Source: Leuctra nigra | Taxonomy: Eukaryota; Arthropoda; Insecta; Plecoptera; Leuctridae | Direction of reading: 5' to 3' | Assembly (NCBI GenBank): GCA_934045905.1 | Contig: OW203762.1 | Location: 186,001-250,000, forward strand | Length of the DNA stretch: 64,000 nt | Shown here: one piece after another, positions 36,446 to 48,254 of the stretch | Layout of the letters: each line of letters begins with the position of its first letter | Numbering within the stretch: position 1 is the first letter of the stretch | The notes under the pieces: generated by a model | The model's database searches: none | Told to the model about the DNA's origin: nothing | What the model saw: only the letters and a program-made list of their open reading frames with translations | Translations under genes and position numbers: made by a program

Positions 36446-36887
36446 TTTGGTTGGGTCATATTTTTTCCCGCCAATGACATGTTTTGAACTTTTATCTACA
36501 TTTTCATCGCTTACAGTCATAACTTTTCTCCTCTTACATATATGAACCACATAATATGTACCTAGTTATATTTGAAGCGTACATGGAAAGAACGCTATGA
36601 ATCACATTCGGATGAAACTGAGATAAACGACGTTTTATGTTAAAACTTGTATCTATCTTTCATACAAATCGATATTTAAAATGCGTTTTACAAGACTTTG
36701 TAACAATCTGAAGATGTTAGCCATCTTGCCAAAAGTGGCTCCATCACGTATCGGTATCGCTTATTTGCGGGAATTATACTTTGGCGACCCAAAAGCAACC
36801 CAGAAAGCAGGGGAATTTCCAATTCAATACAATATTTCTGACAGTTTCAAACATTTAAAAGCGTCAATAAGGGCATCATGATTGAAG

Positions 36888-37375
36888 TCGGCATGACCCC
36901 CCTGGTCTTCAACCCCCCCGGTCTTCATGACCCCCTGGTCCTCACGACACCCTTCATGACACCCCTGATCTTCATGACCCCCCCTGGTATTCATGACCCC
37001 CTGGTCTTCATGACCCCCCTGGTCATCATGACCCCCCCGGTCTTCACGACCCCCCTGGACTTCATGAATCCCTGGGCTTCATGTACCCCTGGTCCTCATA
37101 ACCCCCATGATCTTCATGACTCCCTTCATGACCCCCCTTTTCTTTATGGTCCCCCTTTATGACCTCCTGGTTTTCATGACCCCCCTGATCTTCATAACTC
37201 CCTTCATGATCCCCCTGGTCTGCATGACCCCCTAGTCTTCATGACCCCCCTGGTCTTCATGATCCCCTAGTCTTCATGAGCCCCCTGGTCCTCAAGACCC
37301 TCTGGTCTTCATGCCCCCCTGGTCTTCATGACCCCCTTGATCTTCATGACCACCCTGGTCTTCATGCCCCCCCCT
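36888..37375. repeat. C-rich minisatellite (CCCCTGGTCTTCATGA)
   Basis: Some 30 degenerate units of 15-19 bp built on TTCATGACCCCCCTGGTC. The strand asymmetry is strong (C-rich on plus). Frames of 94 and 66 codons through it are by-products. Confidence 0.88.
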
Positions 37376-37525
37376 CCCCCCTCCACACACACATACACAT
37401 ACACATAAGGATATGGTTGAGCTTGCGTTTAGGCACTCAGCTAAAACCCGAACAATCATTGACCAAGCAGATGTAAGAACATTTTTGCATCGAATAGCAC
37501 TGGACTACTTCCAGGTATTAGTATA

Positions 37526-39073
37526 CCCATAAAAAACACTCCGTGTAAAAAAACAGCCAAGTCTCTTCAACTAAAAAAAATTATGAATACTAAAAAATTC
37601 TGCACTGAAAAGTAGTGATATCAAAAAATGGGCCAAGTCAAAACTTTATTTGAAAATTAAAAAATACTTGGCGCATCGTTTATACATAGTTTAGAAGTAT
37701 AGACCAGATAGAAAATATACATCAAATATACATAATACATATAGTATACCTATAATGCCCTAAAAAAAACGATGCGCCAAGTATTTTTTGATTTTCAAAT
37801 AAAGTTTTTTTATAAAATAAAGTTTTGAGTATTCATAATTTTTTTTAGTGAAGAGACTTGGCTGTTTTTTACACGGAGTGTTTTTTATGGGGATATCACT
37901 CCTTTTTTAGTTTATCCATAGAACTTGTGACGTCATATCGATTGAACAATTACTAAATCCTTTAAAAAAAGTCGCCATTGACAATTTGGTTAACTAATGA
38001 AATTCTGCGTATGGTACTATATATTTGCTTTAAATGATCTTTCATGAAGAATAGCAAAGGTTTCATTCCTATCAGTCAACCGAGTTCCGAGATATTATGG
38101 CAACACTTCGGTTTTCAAAATGGCTGCTGAACTAACTGCACTGCCACATAGAATGTATATCTATAAATTATGTGTATCATTTTAAGCTTTCTGAATATGT
38201 ATTTATTATATAGGAGGGGATTATAATAATTTTTTAAATTTGAATGACGTCATTTCCGGTCTCATAAATAGGAAAATTCTAGTTTGACTGTTCCTATTCC
38301 ATAGAGATGACCTTCCGAATCGTTTGGCGGTAGTTTCATACCGATCAGTCAACCAATTTTCAAGATATGACGTTACTTTCGGTTTCAAAATGGCTGCTGA
38401 AATCACTGACCCCTTGAATTATAATTTAAACATGATTACATTTTATTATAAGCTGTCTCAAATAGTATATTTATTGTATCAAAATGTAAATTTGTGAGAT
38501 TTTTAAAATGTGTGACGTCATTTCCGGTTTCGGTATGGGAAACTGCAAATATTATTAATGATAATACATAAAGTTGACCGTCTCAATTGTTTAGCGCTGG
38601 TTTCGTTCATATCTATTTAGCCGTTATTGAGAAATGATGTCACTTCCGGTTTTAAAATGGCGGCTTCCGGTTGGTTTTATAATAAGTCAAATGAGATATC
38701 AAAAGTACATACGTTACAAAAATATCAAAATAATCGGATCAATCTTTGTTGCCGAAATGCCAATCGATGTATTTCAAATTTCATGACGTCATTTCCGGTT
38801 TCATTAACATAATGTATAGTCTTTTGCTACTGATAATCCATATAGTTGACCGTCTGAATCGTTTGGCGCAAATTTCGTTCCGATCGGTCTAGCCGTTGAC
38901 GAGATATGACGTCACTTCCGGTTTCAAAATGGCGGCACAAAAAATTCATGGGGTAGAGGTTAAATCAGACGCCAAAAGTGCACACGTGGTAAAAATGTGA
39001 GATCAATCGGTTCAGCCGTTTAGGCTGTGGCCTGTTTGCCGGATTTGAATTCCAGGAGACTACTACTACTGAG

Positions 39074-39111
<38 letters not shown>

Positions 39112-39377
39112 GAAACCCGCCCTAAAACACGGTTTTCTCAGCCCTCTAGCTCGAAAAGGGCGTAACCTATTGTTCCCAAATTTGGTATATGTTGTAGGGT
39201 GGGCCATAGCTCGAAATTGAGATATTTTCCAACAATGTGAGATTCCCCAATTTTAAGATCCAGTAGGCCGAAAATGCCACTTTGATGCCTACAGTAAAAG
39301 TGGGTTTGCTCCAGCCTTTATATGAGAGTGTGCGCGCGCCGTACGACTTGGCTGGCGTGGAGCGACCGCTCCACTAG
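37526..39377 (+). mobile_element. TTCCGG-module element, copy I
   Basis: Three parts in order. First a 5' palindrome of about 370 bp (CCATAAAAAACACTCCGTG and its complement at about 37875; inner arms ACTTGGCGCATCG and CGATGCGCCAAGT). Then related modules of 130-270 bp that each end near TGACGTCATTTCCGGTTTC or CACTTCCGGTTTTAAAATGG. Then a (TTA)n tract (39074-39111) and a 3' domain ending GTGGAGCGACCGCTCCACTAG (in two runs: stem GTGGAGC, loop GACC, stem GCTCCAC, then TAG) before AT. No coding capacity seen. Confidence 0.78.
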
Positions 39378-39967
39378 ATTCATATACACCTACGGACACA
39401 TAACTGGGCGTTTCTTCCTCCCATCCAACAGAATGGCGCAACGCAGAGTAATGTTTATTTAGCCTCCAACCCAACTCTTAATAAGAAACACGGCCTTGAA
39501 AACTGTCAAGTGAAATCGCATAGGTGACCCTGATCAAGCGGAATGTGTAGGTTTAGAATCGATGCTGTTTGGGTGACACATAGCTAGAAGGCCGGAAGTC
39601 CATTTCAATGAATCTTGAGGTGAGCTCAAATACCAATTTGTCATTGTGTAGGAGAATACTTCATTATAACTATTTGTTGATATCATTGTTGTATTTGTTG
39701 GCAATTGATAAAACTTGATTACATCATTCCGAAAGTGTGGAACGCAAAATGAAGATAATAAGACTTCAGGCCTTCTACCTGTGTTTTCATCAATAAAATA
39801 GTAGGAATATTTTGAAACTTTTAATAATATGAAATTATACTGAAAATAAAAATCAGTATATAATAATTGTTGCCAAAATTGCTATCTATAGTTAACGAAT
39901 AACACCATGATCATAGACTAATCTTAACATCTATCCAGCGGGGTTATTCTAAATTTAGGTACTTGTC

Positions 39968-40375
39968 GTCTCGTATCAATAGGACGATGCAAAGATAGGA
40001 CGTCAGGTCGGTCACTTTTAAATCTAAGTATTTCTTGCTACACAGACCATATTTTCAATAGAATTGAGAATATGAATAAAAAATTGATGTTGATATTTAG
40101 TTATTTACCCAAATAATGGATAATTATTAGATACTATAGTGAAATAATGATATTTTGATCGTGTAAGACAGCTGTCAGTATTTTGTTTTTGTTTCCAAGG
40201 CTCTCTTGAAGACTCACGGCAAATGGAAACAATTGTTTATTGTTTATTGTTTATTGTTTGAAACAACTGAGGGGGTGTCGTCAGTTATGTCATGGATTTT
40301 GATGTAGAAATTGCAATATCTTCTTATTTTCAAACATGTTATAATATTAGAGTAAAAAATGGATATATCTAAACA
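39968..40375 (+). repeat. Inverted duplication, left copy part 1
   Basis: Starts AGGACGATGCAAAGATAGGA and matches the complement of about 45925-46323 over its whole length with scattered changes. It stops at GGATATATCTAAAC, where a 2.5-kb insertion follows. Confidence 0.8.
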
Positions 40376-42891
40376 GTACGTACAGTCGCCTCCCAGACTT
40401 CCTTCTGGCGCCTCAGGGCACATCCCCTTGCTTGCGCCTGCAGGTTCGACAACTTTACACACAGCGCAGTGTTTATGTTGCCTATTAACTAGATACTGTC
40501 AGAGCTTGTTTCCAGCAACAACAGATCGATAATGATGTAAACAAATCAATCCGAAACGCACTGTCAATGGCAGGACGTAAATAATACTTTCCAAACATTA
40601 TTATGATGCGGTCGGAGAAAAGGGACCTTACGGTAAAATGGGTAATTCCTAGTTATCTCTAACCAAAGACTTGCGTAAAAAACTTTTTTATTTTAAAAAT
40701 AATACGATTACTTTGAATGGTTTACAAAACTAATATTATTAAAAATCTTCAGTTTTCCACCACTATTCAGTGATCTTTGTTAGGAATAGATCGAAATAAA
40801 TAATGAAAACACATCGAAATTCACAAATTCAAATAAGACAAATTTGTAATTTGCGTCGGGCCTGCAAAAATGCCAAAGAATATTTCACAAAGATGAAAAA
40901 AAATATACCCATACAAATTATACAGAAACTCGTAGATCCATCGGTGTGAAATTAAACTTCTTTTCATGATCTCCTCTTTACTCTCTCCCATCACCTTCGT
41001 ATCTGATCTGGAATTGCTTCCATCCATATTATCCCTTCTTCTATGATAGAACGGAGGAAGTGGAATGGGAATATCCCAGTCCTCCAGGAGCGTAAGTCCA
41101 GTGCTTGACCCCAGAGCCAACTTGCTCCTAATTAAATTGTATTAAATCAATAAGTCGCTTTTCAATTGCTTGAAATTGGAAATGTAAAAAAACTACATAT
41201 CTAATAATGCAAGGACTTGTTTTTCAGTTTACTGCTAGATAAAACTATGATAAACTGTCCAGGGATTCCATTTCCTGCAAAATTTCGTTAATTAGGAGCG
41301 GCTTTTAGCCATTAGGAGTACTGGGACTTACGCCCTTTCTTGCTAAATGTGTGTCTACATGCTAAGAGACGATTTTTTTAAAATAAAGTCAATTTCACTA
41401 TTTTTGGACAAACTCCCTTTCTTGAATGAGTGATTCTGTGATGCAACTTAAACATTAACTTGTTGTTGCCATGACATCGAGTGCTAATCAGCTCATTTAA
41501 AATTACCAGATCATGAAAAAACCGTTTCTCAGGTTGAGTTTTGTAATACTTTGCTAAAACCAATAATTAAGGTAACACAGTCATTCTACGAACTCAGAGA
41601 AACTAAAATATATTTTTAATTTTTGCTATTTATTTGAGGAAATGTAACAATATACTTTCAATTGTGTCCCTTTTATGTAATTTATCTCGAAGTAATGAGT
41701 AGACGCTTAATTAGTTTAATAGTTCATATATTTCGATATTTCAAGTGCACAATTAATCTTTTCACACATCAGAAAAAACAATATAATTTTGCCATTAATT
41801 TTACGAATTAGATTTTATCAACCCTTTATTTTCGCGTGAAACTAAAATATTTATTATATTTTGAAACACATATAATTAGGAAAACATAAATTATATTTTT
41901 GCAATACAAAAATCAATAAATATTCATTGGAATTCAATTCAAGACACATCTATGAGGGCTTTCTAGTCTTGTCATGTCGAGATACAAAGAAGTCGTTTTG
42001 CAATGTAAAACACTTCTTAGCATACCATTAGATATTATAATATGATAGCATTATTTAGTGCTATCTGAAGAGTAATTGGAAATGAACAGTTTACCATCAA
42101 TTATAATGTAAAATAACATTTGAAATATGTAACATTTGTAAAAAAACATAATTTTAAAAGTATGGAATCCAACTCAGCGCTCTCTGTTAAAAGAATCCCT
42201 TAAAAATCGATCCATTTTTAAAAAGCTATCACTCGACAAAAAGTCATCGGCCCAAAATTTATTTGGCAAAATGGAGTCGCCAAAAATAGTTTCGCTAAAT
42301 CGATGTTACTCTATACTCTACTTTATCATCATTTTATAATTACTCTAATTACTCCCAGACACGAAATAAGATTCACGCATTCGATTCGTAAAGAATACAT
42401 AATAAAATAATACAATTGCATTATTAACCAAGAAATAAATCAATTAACCTGCTATACCTGTTATAATTTTCTATGATTTTGAAATTAAATTTGATTTAGG
42501 TTTTTTAAATTCACAAGGCATTGTTTGAAAAATCAATTTTAATTTTCCTCTTTAAAACATTGAGTGATTCCTCAAACGGAGACAACATGCAGAGCGATCG
42601 CGTTTTATTCTAGAAATGATTTATGATTGTTCCGTGAATGTGATAACAACCTGCTATTTGTAATAGTAAACAGACTCTCGAGTAAATATTGGTATGATCA
42701 CTGATCGGAAGAAATATTATATGTGGGATGGGAAGTAGTTATTGATTAGTTCATTGCCGCAATACCGGTTATCAACAAAGTCTCCCCACCCCATCCCAAA
42801 TAACTACCCTTTGTTGTTCGTGACTTTAATACCTTTGCTGTATTGCTGAAAGCCTATAGTGCAAGGGTGGTAGCTTCTCCCAGAGCAGATT
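40376..42891. other. 2.5-kb segment inserted in the left copy of the inverted duplication
   Basis: The right copy reads straight from CTAAAC to TACATCTTCTTATGC, whereas here 2.5 kb intervenes. The segment is mostly AT-rich, but has GC-rich patches at 40377-40460 and 40990-41127. I see no clear terminal repeats or target duplication. Confidence 0.6.
40909..41127 (-). CDS. Possible internal coding exon of an unrecognised gene
   Basis: Minus-strand stretch of 219 bp with TTTAATTAG ahead and a donor-like GTATAT after, open throughout: it encodes SKLALGSSTGLTLLEDWD, IPIPLPPFYHRRRDN and SLISHRWIYEFLYNLYG. The Pro/Arg-rich centre and composition differ from the AT-rich surroundings, which suggests real coding sequence. 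It faintly recalls insect DM4/12 proteins, but I would not name it so. It lies in the 2.5-kb inserted segment, so it could also be transposon-borne or a captured fragment. Confidence 0.3.
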
Positions 42892-42932
42892 GTACATCTT
42901 CTTATGCCTGTCAAAAATGTTTCGCGCGTTGT
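42892..42932 (+). repeat. Inverted duplication, left copy part 2
   Basis: TACATCTTCTTATGC to TTTCGCGCGTTGT matches the complement of 45891-45923 and is the 5' flank of Helentron copy B1. Confidence 0.75.
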
Positions 42933-43865
42933 TGAGCGAGCGTAGCGAGCGTCACCACGGTACTCTTATGGCACTTTCTCTGTGTGTTTTTTTTTGTTTT
43001 TTTTGTTTTTTTTGTTGTTTTTTTTTGTCCGCACTGCCCAAGTTAAACCGCACATTCAATCGATCTGAAACTTTGCACATATGCTAACGTAATCTATGCG
43101 GTCCCTGGGATCGTTTTTGAACGGGCTCCTGTGATTGGTTCAAGTTTAAAAAAAATTATCTTTCGATTGGTTGCTCCGATCAATTTGAAATTTAGCGAAG
43201 TCATTGCAACCAACATTGTACCCAATCATAAAAAAATTTCAGCCAAATCCTCCCATTGGTTAAAATTTAAAAAAATCTTTCATATGATTTTTGAAATTTA
43301 AACTAGAACCGATTGAGCGATCAACTTAAAACTTCACGTGGTCATTGGTACCAACATTATCTGTATATTTTAAAATTTTCAGACTTATCTGTGTTTAAAT
43401 CCAAACATTATTGACATTTTACGGACATTTTGCGTGTTGGCTGTCAAATTACTCAAAAATGTTGATCACGGCTACTTCGACTCTTTATAGTTCCAAGGTA
43501 GTTAGAGCAACTTTCAAACATCTGAAACTGATATGACCGTTCAACAGATCGATCTAATATTGTGTAAGTACACACACTTTTATCATATGAGTGGTCCCAG
43601 GTATATTTTTTTATATAGATCCTATGATTTTTGAATATTAACAAGGAACATTTTAATCATAAAAGTTCAATCGATCAACTTAAATCTTTGCATGGTTATT
43701 GGGACTAATACTTCAGGAATATTTGGAGATTTTTATAGCTACAAGTCTGACGAATTTCAAGAATTATTGGCTTTTAATGATATTTTCGATAGACATAATT
43801 TCGGTTCGAGGTGTTGCGCGTGTCCGTGCTCGCTCATCAACGCGTTATACAGAGCGTTTTCCTAG
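42933..43865 (+). mobile_element. Helentron-type element, copy B1, with a related empty site in the window
   Basis: Starts TGAGCGAGCGTAGCGAGCG after GCGCGTTGT and ends GCGTTTTCCTAG before TAGTTTCAATGG. The inverted duplicate at 45870-45900 (complement) reads GCGCGTTGTAGTTTCGATGG without the element. This fixes both termini to within one T and shows no target duplication beyond a single T. The poly-T tract lies near the 5' end (about 42987-43026). Confidence 0.87.
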
Positions 43866-43955
43866 TAGTTTCAATGGTCCTAGGTTTTGACCTGTCTCGA
43901 TGCTAGCGCCATGCAAGCGGGGGAAAGTTTGGCCAGTGCCCTTTTCATAGATTGC
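43866..43955 (+). repeat. Inverted duplication, left copy part 3
   Basis: TAGTTTCAATGGTCCTAGG to AAGTTTGGCCAGTGCCC matches the complement of 45815-45880. It is the 3' flank of copy B1. Confidence 0.75.
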
Positions 43956-43973
43956 ACGAACTTCTTTTGTTTT

Positions 43974-44676
43974 TGAGCGAGCGAAGCGAGCGTCTCCTTT
44001 TGGCTCTTTTGGCACGGACCTCTGTTTTTTTTGTTTTTTTTCTGTTAATAGCCGATACACAGGTCACAATGTTTCTTCGATCGAGCTAAAATTTTGCACA
44101 CATGTAGAGACAACCTTTTCTGTTTGCAGACCCTAATTTTTTTTAAATCCATTTATTGGTTAAAATTTAAATAAGCATCTCCTGATAGGTTGAAAAATAA
44201 AAATGGTCTTCGATAAATCTGATCAAACTCAAATTTTGTCTCCTACAGGTCAGAGTTTTTCTTTGATCGAGCTGAAATTTTGCACACATGTAAAAACAAC
44301 CTTCTCTGTTTGCACACCGTAATTTTTTTGAAATCCATTCATTGGTTAAAATTTAAATAAATATCTCCTGATAGGCTGAAAAATGAAAACGGTCTTCGAT
44401 AATTCTGATCAAACTCATATTTTGCATGATCATTAAGACCAATATTGTCTCTTATTTTACAAAAATTCATCCCAATTAGTTAAGAACGTATGAACGTATT
44501 GACATTTTTAATATCTGTCAGTAATGAAGTATCGAACATATATTTTTAAGTTGATATCATATTTTAATTAAATATGGATGTATATGTTTTCTGTGCATTG
44601 TGTACGCATTTCGGGTTCGAGAATTGGCACGTTCCCGTGCTCGCTCATCAACGCGTTACACTGAGCGTTTTCCTAG
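43974..44676 (+). mobile_element. Helentron-type element, copy B2
   Basis: TGAGCGAGCGAAGCGAGCG at the start, short poly-T, and 3' end ACACTGAGCGTTTTCCTAG before T. It is of the GAAGCGAGCG subtype (like copy A), whereas the neighbour B1 is of the GTAGCGAGCG subtype, so the two are separate insertions and not a tandem duplicate. Confidence 0.8.
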
Positions 44677-45330
44677 TATATTATCAATGCTAAATTATTG
44701 AATTTTCCACCTGAGGACAGACATTCGTTGGCACGTTGACGGTCAGATTATAATATTATTGTGGTAAATCGTTTTTTTTTTTTAGTAATGTGAGTGATTC
44801 CTCTGCGTATACTAAAGATATCTCCGGAGCCTTTACAATTTCAAATGTACCCATTAACTATAAAATATCGTCCAACAAGCAGAGAATCACAGCTATTCTG
44901 CAGTGTGCCATTAAGATGGCGGCATGGCAACAATGGATGACATATCACATGCACCTATGAATTGGTACGGCGTCAAAACCGTGTTAAAAAGATAGCACTC
45001 CAGTGTGCAGTGAGCCCGTATCACGTGAAACGAGACGACAAGGGTATTTAGAATAACCCCCCAGGTAGGACATGACATCTCAATTAGAACTATTTACTTG
45101 CGATTGAAAACGTCTACAATAATTCGGTCCACGAAACAATCTTCAAGAGATGTCCCACTTCACAGATCAGGTTGCATTGAAGTCAATTGCCGACCAAACA
45201 CAAAGCAAATTGATACATTTCATTGCTTGGCGTCATTCTGTTCAGAATCTGTCTATCACATACCTATCAAAAGTCCACAAAAGTGCGCGCATGCGTATTT
45301 ATGCTCATTAAGTTTAAATAAGCAATTAAT
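44677..45330. other. Spacer with a short inverted match
   Basis: No gene. 45025-45055 (GAGACGACAAGGG, GAATAACCCC) matches in inverse 39945-39975 (GGGGTTATTCTAAAT, TTGTCGTCTCGT), extending the inverted relationship of the two flanks. Confidence 0.5.
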
Positions 45331-45808
45331 CTAGTGGAGCGGTCGCTCAACGCCAGCCAAGTCGTACGGCGTGCACTCTCTCATATAAAAAGGCTTGAGC
45401 AACCCACTTTTACTGTAAGCATCAAAGTGGCATTTTCGGCCTACTGGATCTTAAAAATGGGAAATCTCACATTGTTGCGAAATATTTTAATTTAGAGCTA
45501 TGGCCCACCCCACCATATATTCCAAGTTTGGAAATAATAAGTTATGCCGTTTGCGAGCTGGAGGACCGTGAAAATCGTGAAATTGAACGGCTTTCAGATA
45601 ATGATTAATTGATTATGATGATGATTATTCATCTTCCAATAAATTCCGCTGTCTCCGCCACAGACTAAACGGCAAGGCCGATTGAACTAAAATTTTCACC
45701 ACGTATCCAACTGGTCTGCCTGATGATACCTTGCCCTTACGAATTTTTTGTGTCGCCATTTTGAAACCGGAAGAGACGTCATATCTCGAAAACGGTTAGA
45801 CCGATAGG
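45331..45808 (-). mobile_element. TTCCGG-module element, copy II, truncated
   Basis: Minus strand. The 3' end hairpin is here imperfect (CTAGTGGAGCGGTCGCTCAA); then the same 3' domain, an ATG/ATT tract (about 45600-45632) and one module with CCGGAAGAGACGTCATATCT. The 5' palindrome is missing. Confidence 0.75.
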
Positions 45809-45814
45809 GACTTG

Positions 45815-46323
45815 GCCAAACTTTTCCCCGCTTGCATGGCGCTAGCATCGAGACAGGTCAAAACCAAGGACCATCGAAACTACAACGCGCGAAACATTTT
45901 TGACATGCATAAGAAGATGTATGTTTAGATATATCCATTTTTTACTCTAGTATTAAACTTGTTTTAAAATAAGAAGATATTGCAAATTCTACATCAAAAT
46001 CCATGACATAACTAGACGACACCCCTCAGTTGTTTCATTGTTTCCATTTGCCGTGAGTCTTCAAGAGAGCCTTGGAAACAAAAACAAAATACTGACAGCT
46101 GTCATTACACGATCAAAACATCATTAATTATCCATAATATCTAATAATTATCCACTATTTCGGTAAATAACCAAATATTAACATCAATTTTTTATTCTTA
46201 TTCTGAATTCTTATGAAAATATGGTCTGTGTAGCAAGAAATCCTTTGATTTAAAAGTGACCTCCCTCGACGCTATAGCGCCAAAAGTGACCGACCTGACG
46301 TCCTATCTTTGCATCGTCCTATC
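45815..46323 (-). repeat. Inverted duplication, right copy (uninterrupted)
   Basis: The complement runs AGGACGATGCAAAGATAGGA to AAGTTTGGCCAAGTCCC as one block of about 0.5 kb. The left copy has the same sequence interrupted by the 2.5-kb insertion and by Helentron B1, so this is the ancestral arrangement. Confidence 0.8.
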
Positions 46324-46499
46324 GGAACGAAATTTGCGTCAATCGATTCAGACGGTCATCTATATAAAATATCAATTATAAAACTAAAGTTTTCTAATTA
46401 CTGGAAACCGGAAATGATGTCATAGTTTAGCGAAATCTGCCCAAATTCACTTCCCCTTTATATAAAAACCTACTACATATTCAGAAGGCTTATCTTACT

Positions 46500-47000
46500 T
46501 ATAGTTACAGATCTGTGTGTCTGTCGGTCGCTCTGTCATAAACGCCTGCGTGCGCATCCTCTCAATTTCGCGCGCACACTCTCTATGTTGTATATTTAAA
46601 ATTAAAATGGTCGACGCTACATTGCCCAAATCATGTCCAAAATAAATCTTATGCTCTTTGTGCATAAATAAATAACTGAAACTTACCTAAATGGCAATCC
46701 TTATCCCTTTGTGTTTATAAGAATTAATGTATTTTAACACAGAGTAACTGTCCAAATCTTTACATTACATTGAAAACGGCACTATTTTGTATTTAAAATG
46801 GTGGCATTTCATTGCCAATCGTGTCTAAAAATACGTATTTTGCCTTCACAAAGTAAAGAAATAACCATAACTTACCGAAAACGTTATCCTTATCCCTTTA
46901 AGTGTGTAAAAAATCTACTATAACACATAATAACCGTTCAAAAGAGACATTACATAGAAAACTTCTTCACGCCAAGAAACGTCAAAGTGTAATTTTTATA
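46500..47000 (+). repeat. Dispersed repeat of about 200-bp modules, copy 1
   Basis: GTCTGTCGGTCGC, CATAAACGCCTG, GCGCACACTCTC, then two modules (about 46590-46770 and 46790-46960) each with AAAATGGTSG, ACATTGCC, TTATCCCTTT and AATAACTG/AATAACCG. A related copy is at 48255-48500. Class unknown; no coding capacity. Confidence 0.55.
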
Positions 47001-48106
47001 AATTTTTCATTTTCTCGTATTTTAGAGGGCCATGAAAACCAAACAAAGCCGATAGATTTTTAACATTGGTCTCAAGATGCAATTTGCTAACGATCAAACG
47101 TATTATTTTCTTCCTACATTTAATCAACACGGCTCTGTAACGCTCAAACCAAATAACCGACGAAGTTTTTAAATAATGTTGTTAGATTAATCATTTTCAG
47201 TCGTTTCTTATTTCGTAGAGTGGTCTGTATTGAGTCATGTATTGACAACGAATTCATGTTGCTGTTGATAAAGTTTGTAGCACCAATGTTTAAGTTTTAC
47301 ATTGTTAACTGAATATCTATACCTTAATTAGAGGTAGATGGGCTGAAGTCCATTTCAATATTCTTGAAGTGAGCTCAGAGAACAGTATTTTTGACATCAA
47401 CCAATCATTTGTAATGGTGACATGAGTTATTGTAAGAGAATACTTCAATATAACGTTATTTGTTAACATCAGTGATACGGTACTTGATAGAGCTTGATTA
47501 CAATCCAAAATTGTGCACCGCAAAATCAAATTATGATTATGAGTTTGATGATTTGATGTATATGTGTTATGTGTATTGTGTAGTACTCCTGCTGATAAGC
47601 TTCATTTATTTTATAGCAGCAGGGCAAAGTACATAATATTTGTATATGTTTAATCTCAATAAAAAAATAAAAAATTACTTCCGCCCTACATCTGAGAAAC
47701 GTATATAATGAAAACGTAGATACCATGTAAGCATCACAAATGAAGAAAAGGTCGTGGGCATCAGGTCACGGTATCAACGTAATGTATGAATATTTTTTTT
47801 TTTTACGGCGCATACATTGTTTTTCTTCTTATTTTTACTTATTTTTCTTCTTTTTTTAGTACGAATACTCTGGTGTAAATTTGGAAACTTATATGAAATT
47901 GTTTTACCATAATAGGTATGATCAAATTGCTTTTCTTCGTTCCTCATTTGTTAACGTATTCTGTTAAGATTGGGTCATCAACGACGTCAAGTGTATTAAC
48001 GACGCACACTCTGCTGACAAATATTGCTGTCGTTTTATATTTACGCATACCTCACTGGTGCACATTGGTCATATTTTACATGACGAGACCCTTTAGTCTT
48101 ACTTAT
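47001..48106. other. AT-rich gene-free stretch
   Basis: Nothing recognised beyond poly-T tracts near 47790-47860. Confidence 0.45.
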
Positions 48107-48254
48107 GGGGGCTTAGTCTTGAAAAAGTAATCACATCATAACTTATGAATCATAAAAAAGTCATAATATTAACATGGTGCGAGATAGGACAAACCTCCTT
48201 ATGAATCATAACTTGGGAGTTATGACGTGATAACTTTTTCGAGAATAAGCCCCC
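48107..48254. mobile_element. Short foldback MITE
   Basis: GGGGGCTTAGTCTTGAAAAAG at the left (48107-48127) mirrors CTTTTTCGAGAATAAGCCCCC at the right, and the arms continue through CATCATAACT and AGTTATGACG. About 148 bp in all. It stands directly before the second copy of the dispersed module repeat. Confidence 0.72.

Noticed and set aside
36878..37476. Pro/His/Leu-rich protein on the plus strand
   Set aside because: It is the translation of a C-rich minisatellite.
42933..44676. Copies B1 and B2 as one tandem duplication
   Set aside because: They differ in 5' subtype and body, and B1 has its own empty site, so they are separate insertions.
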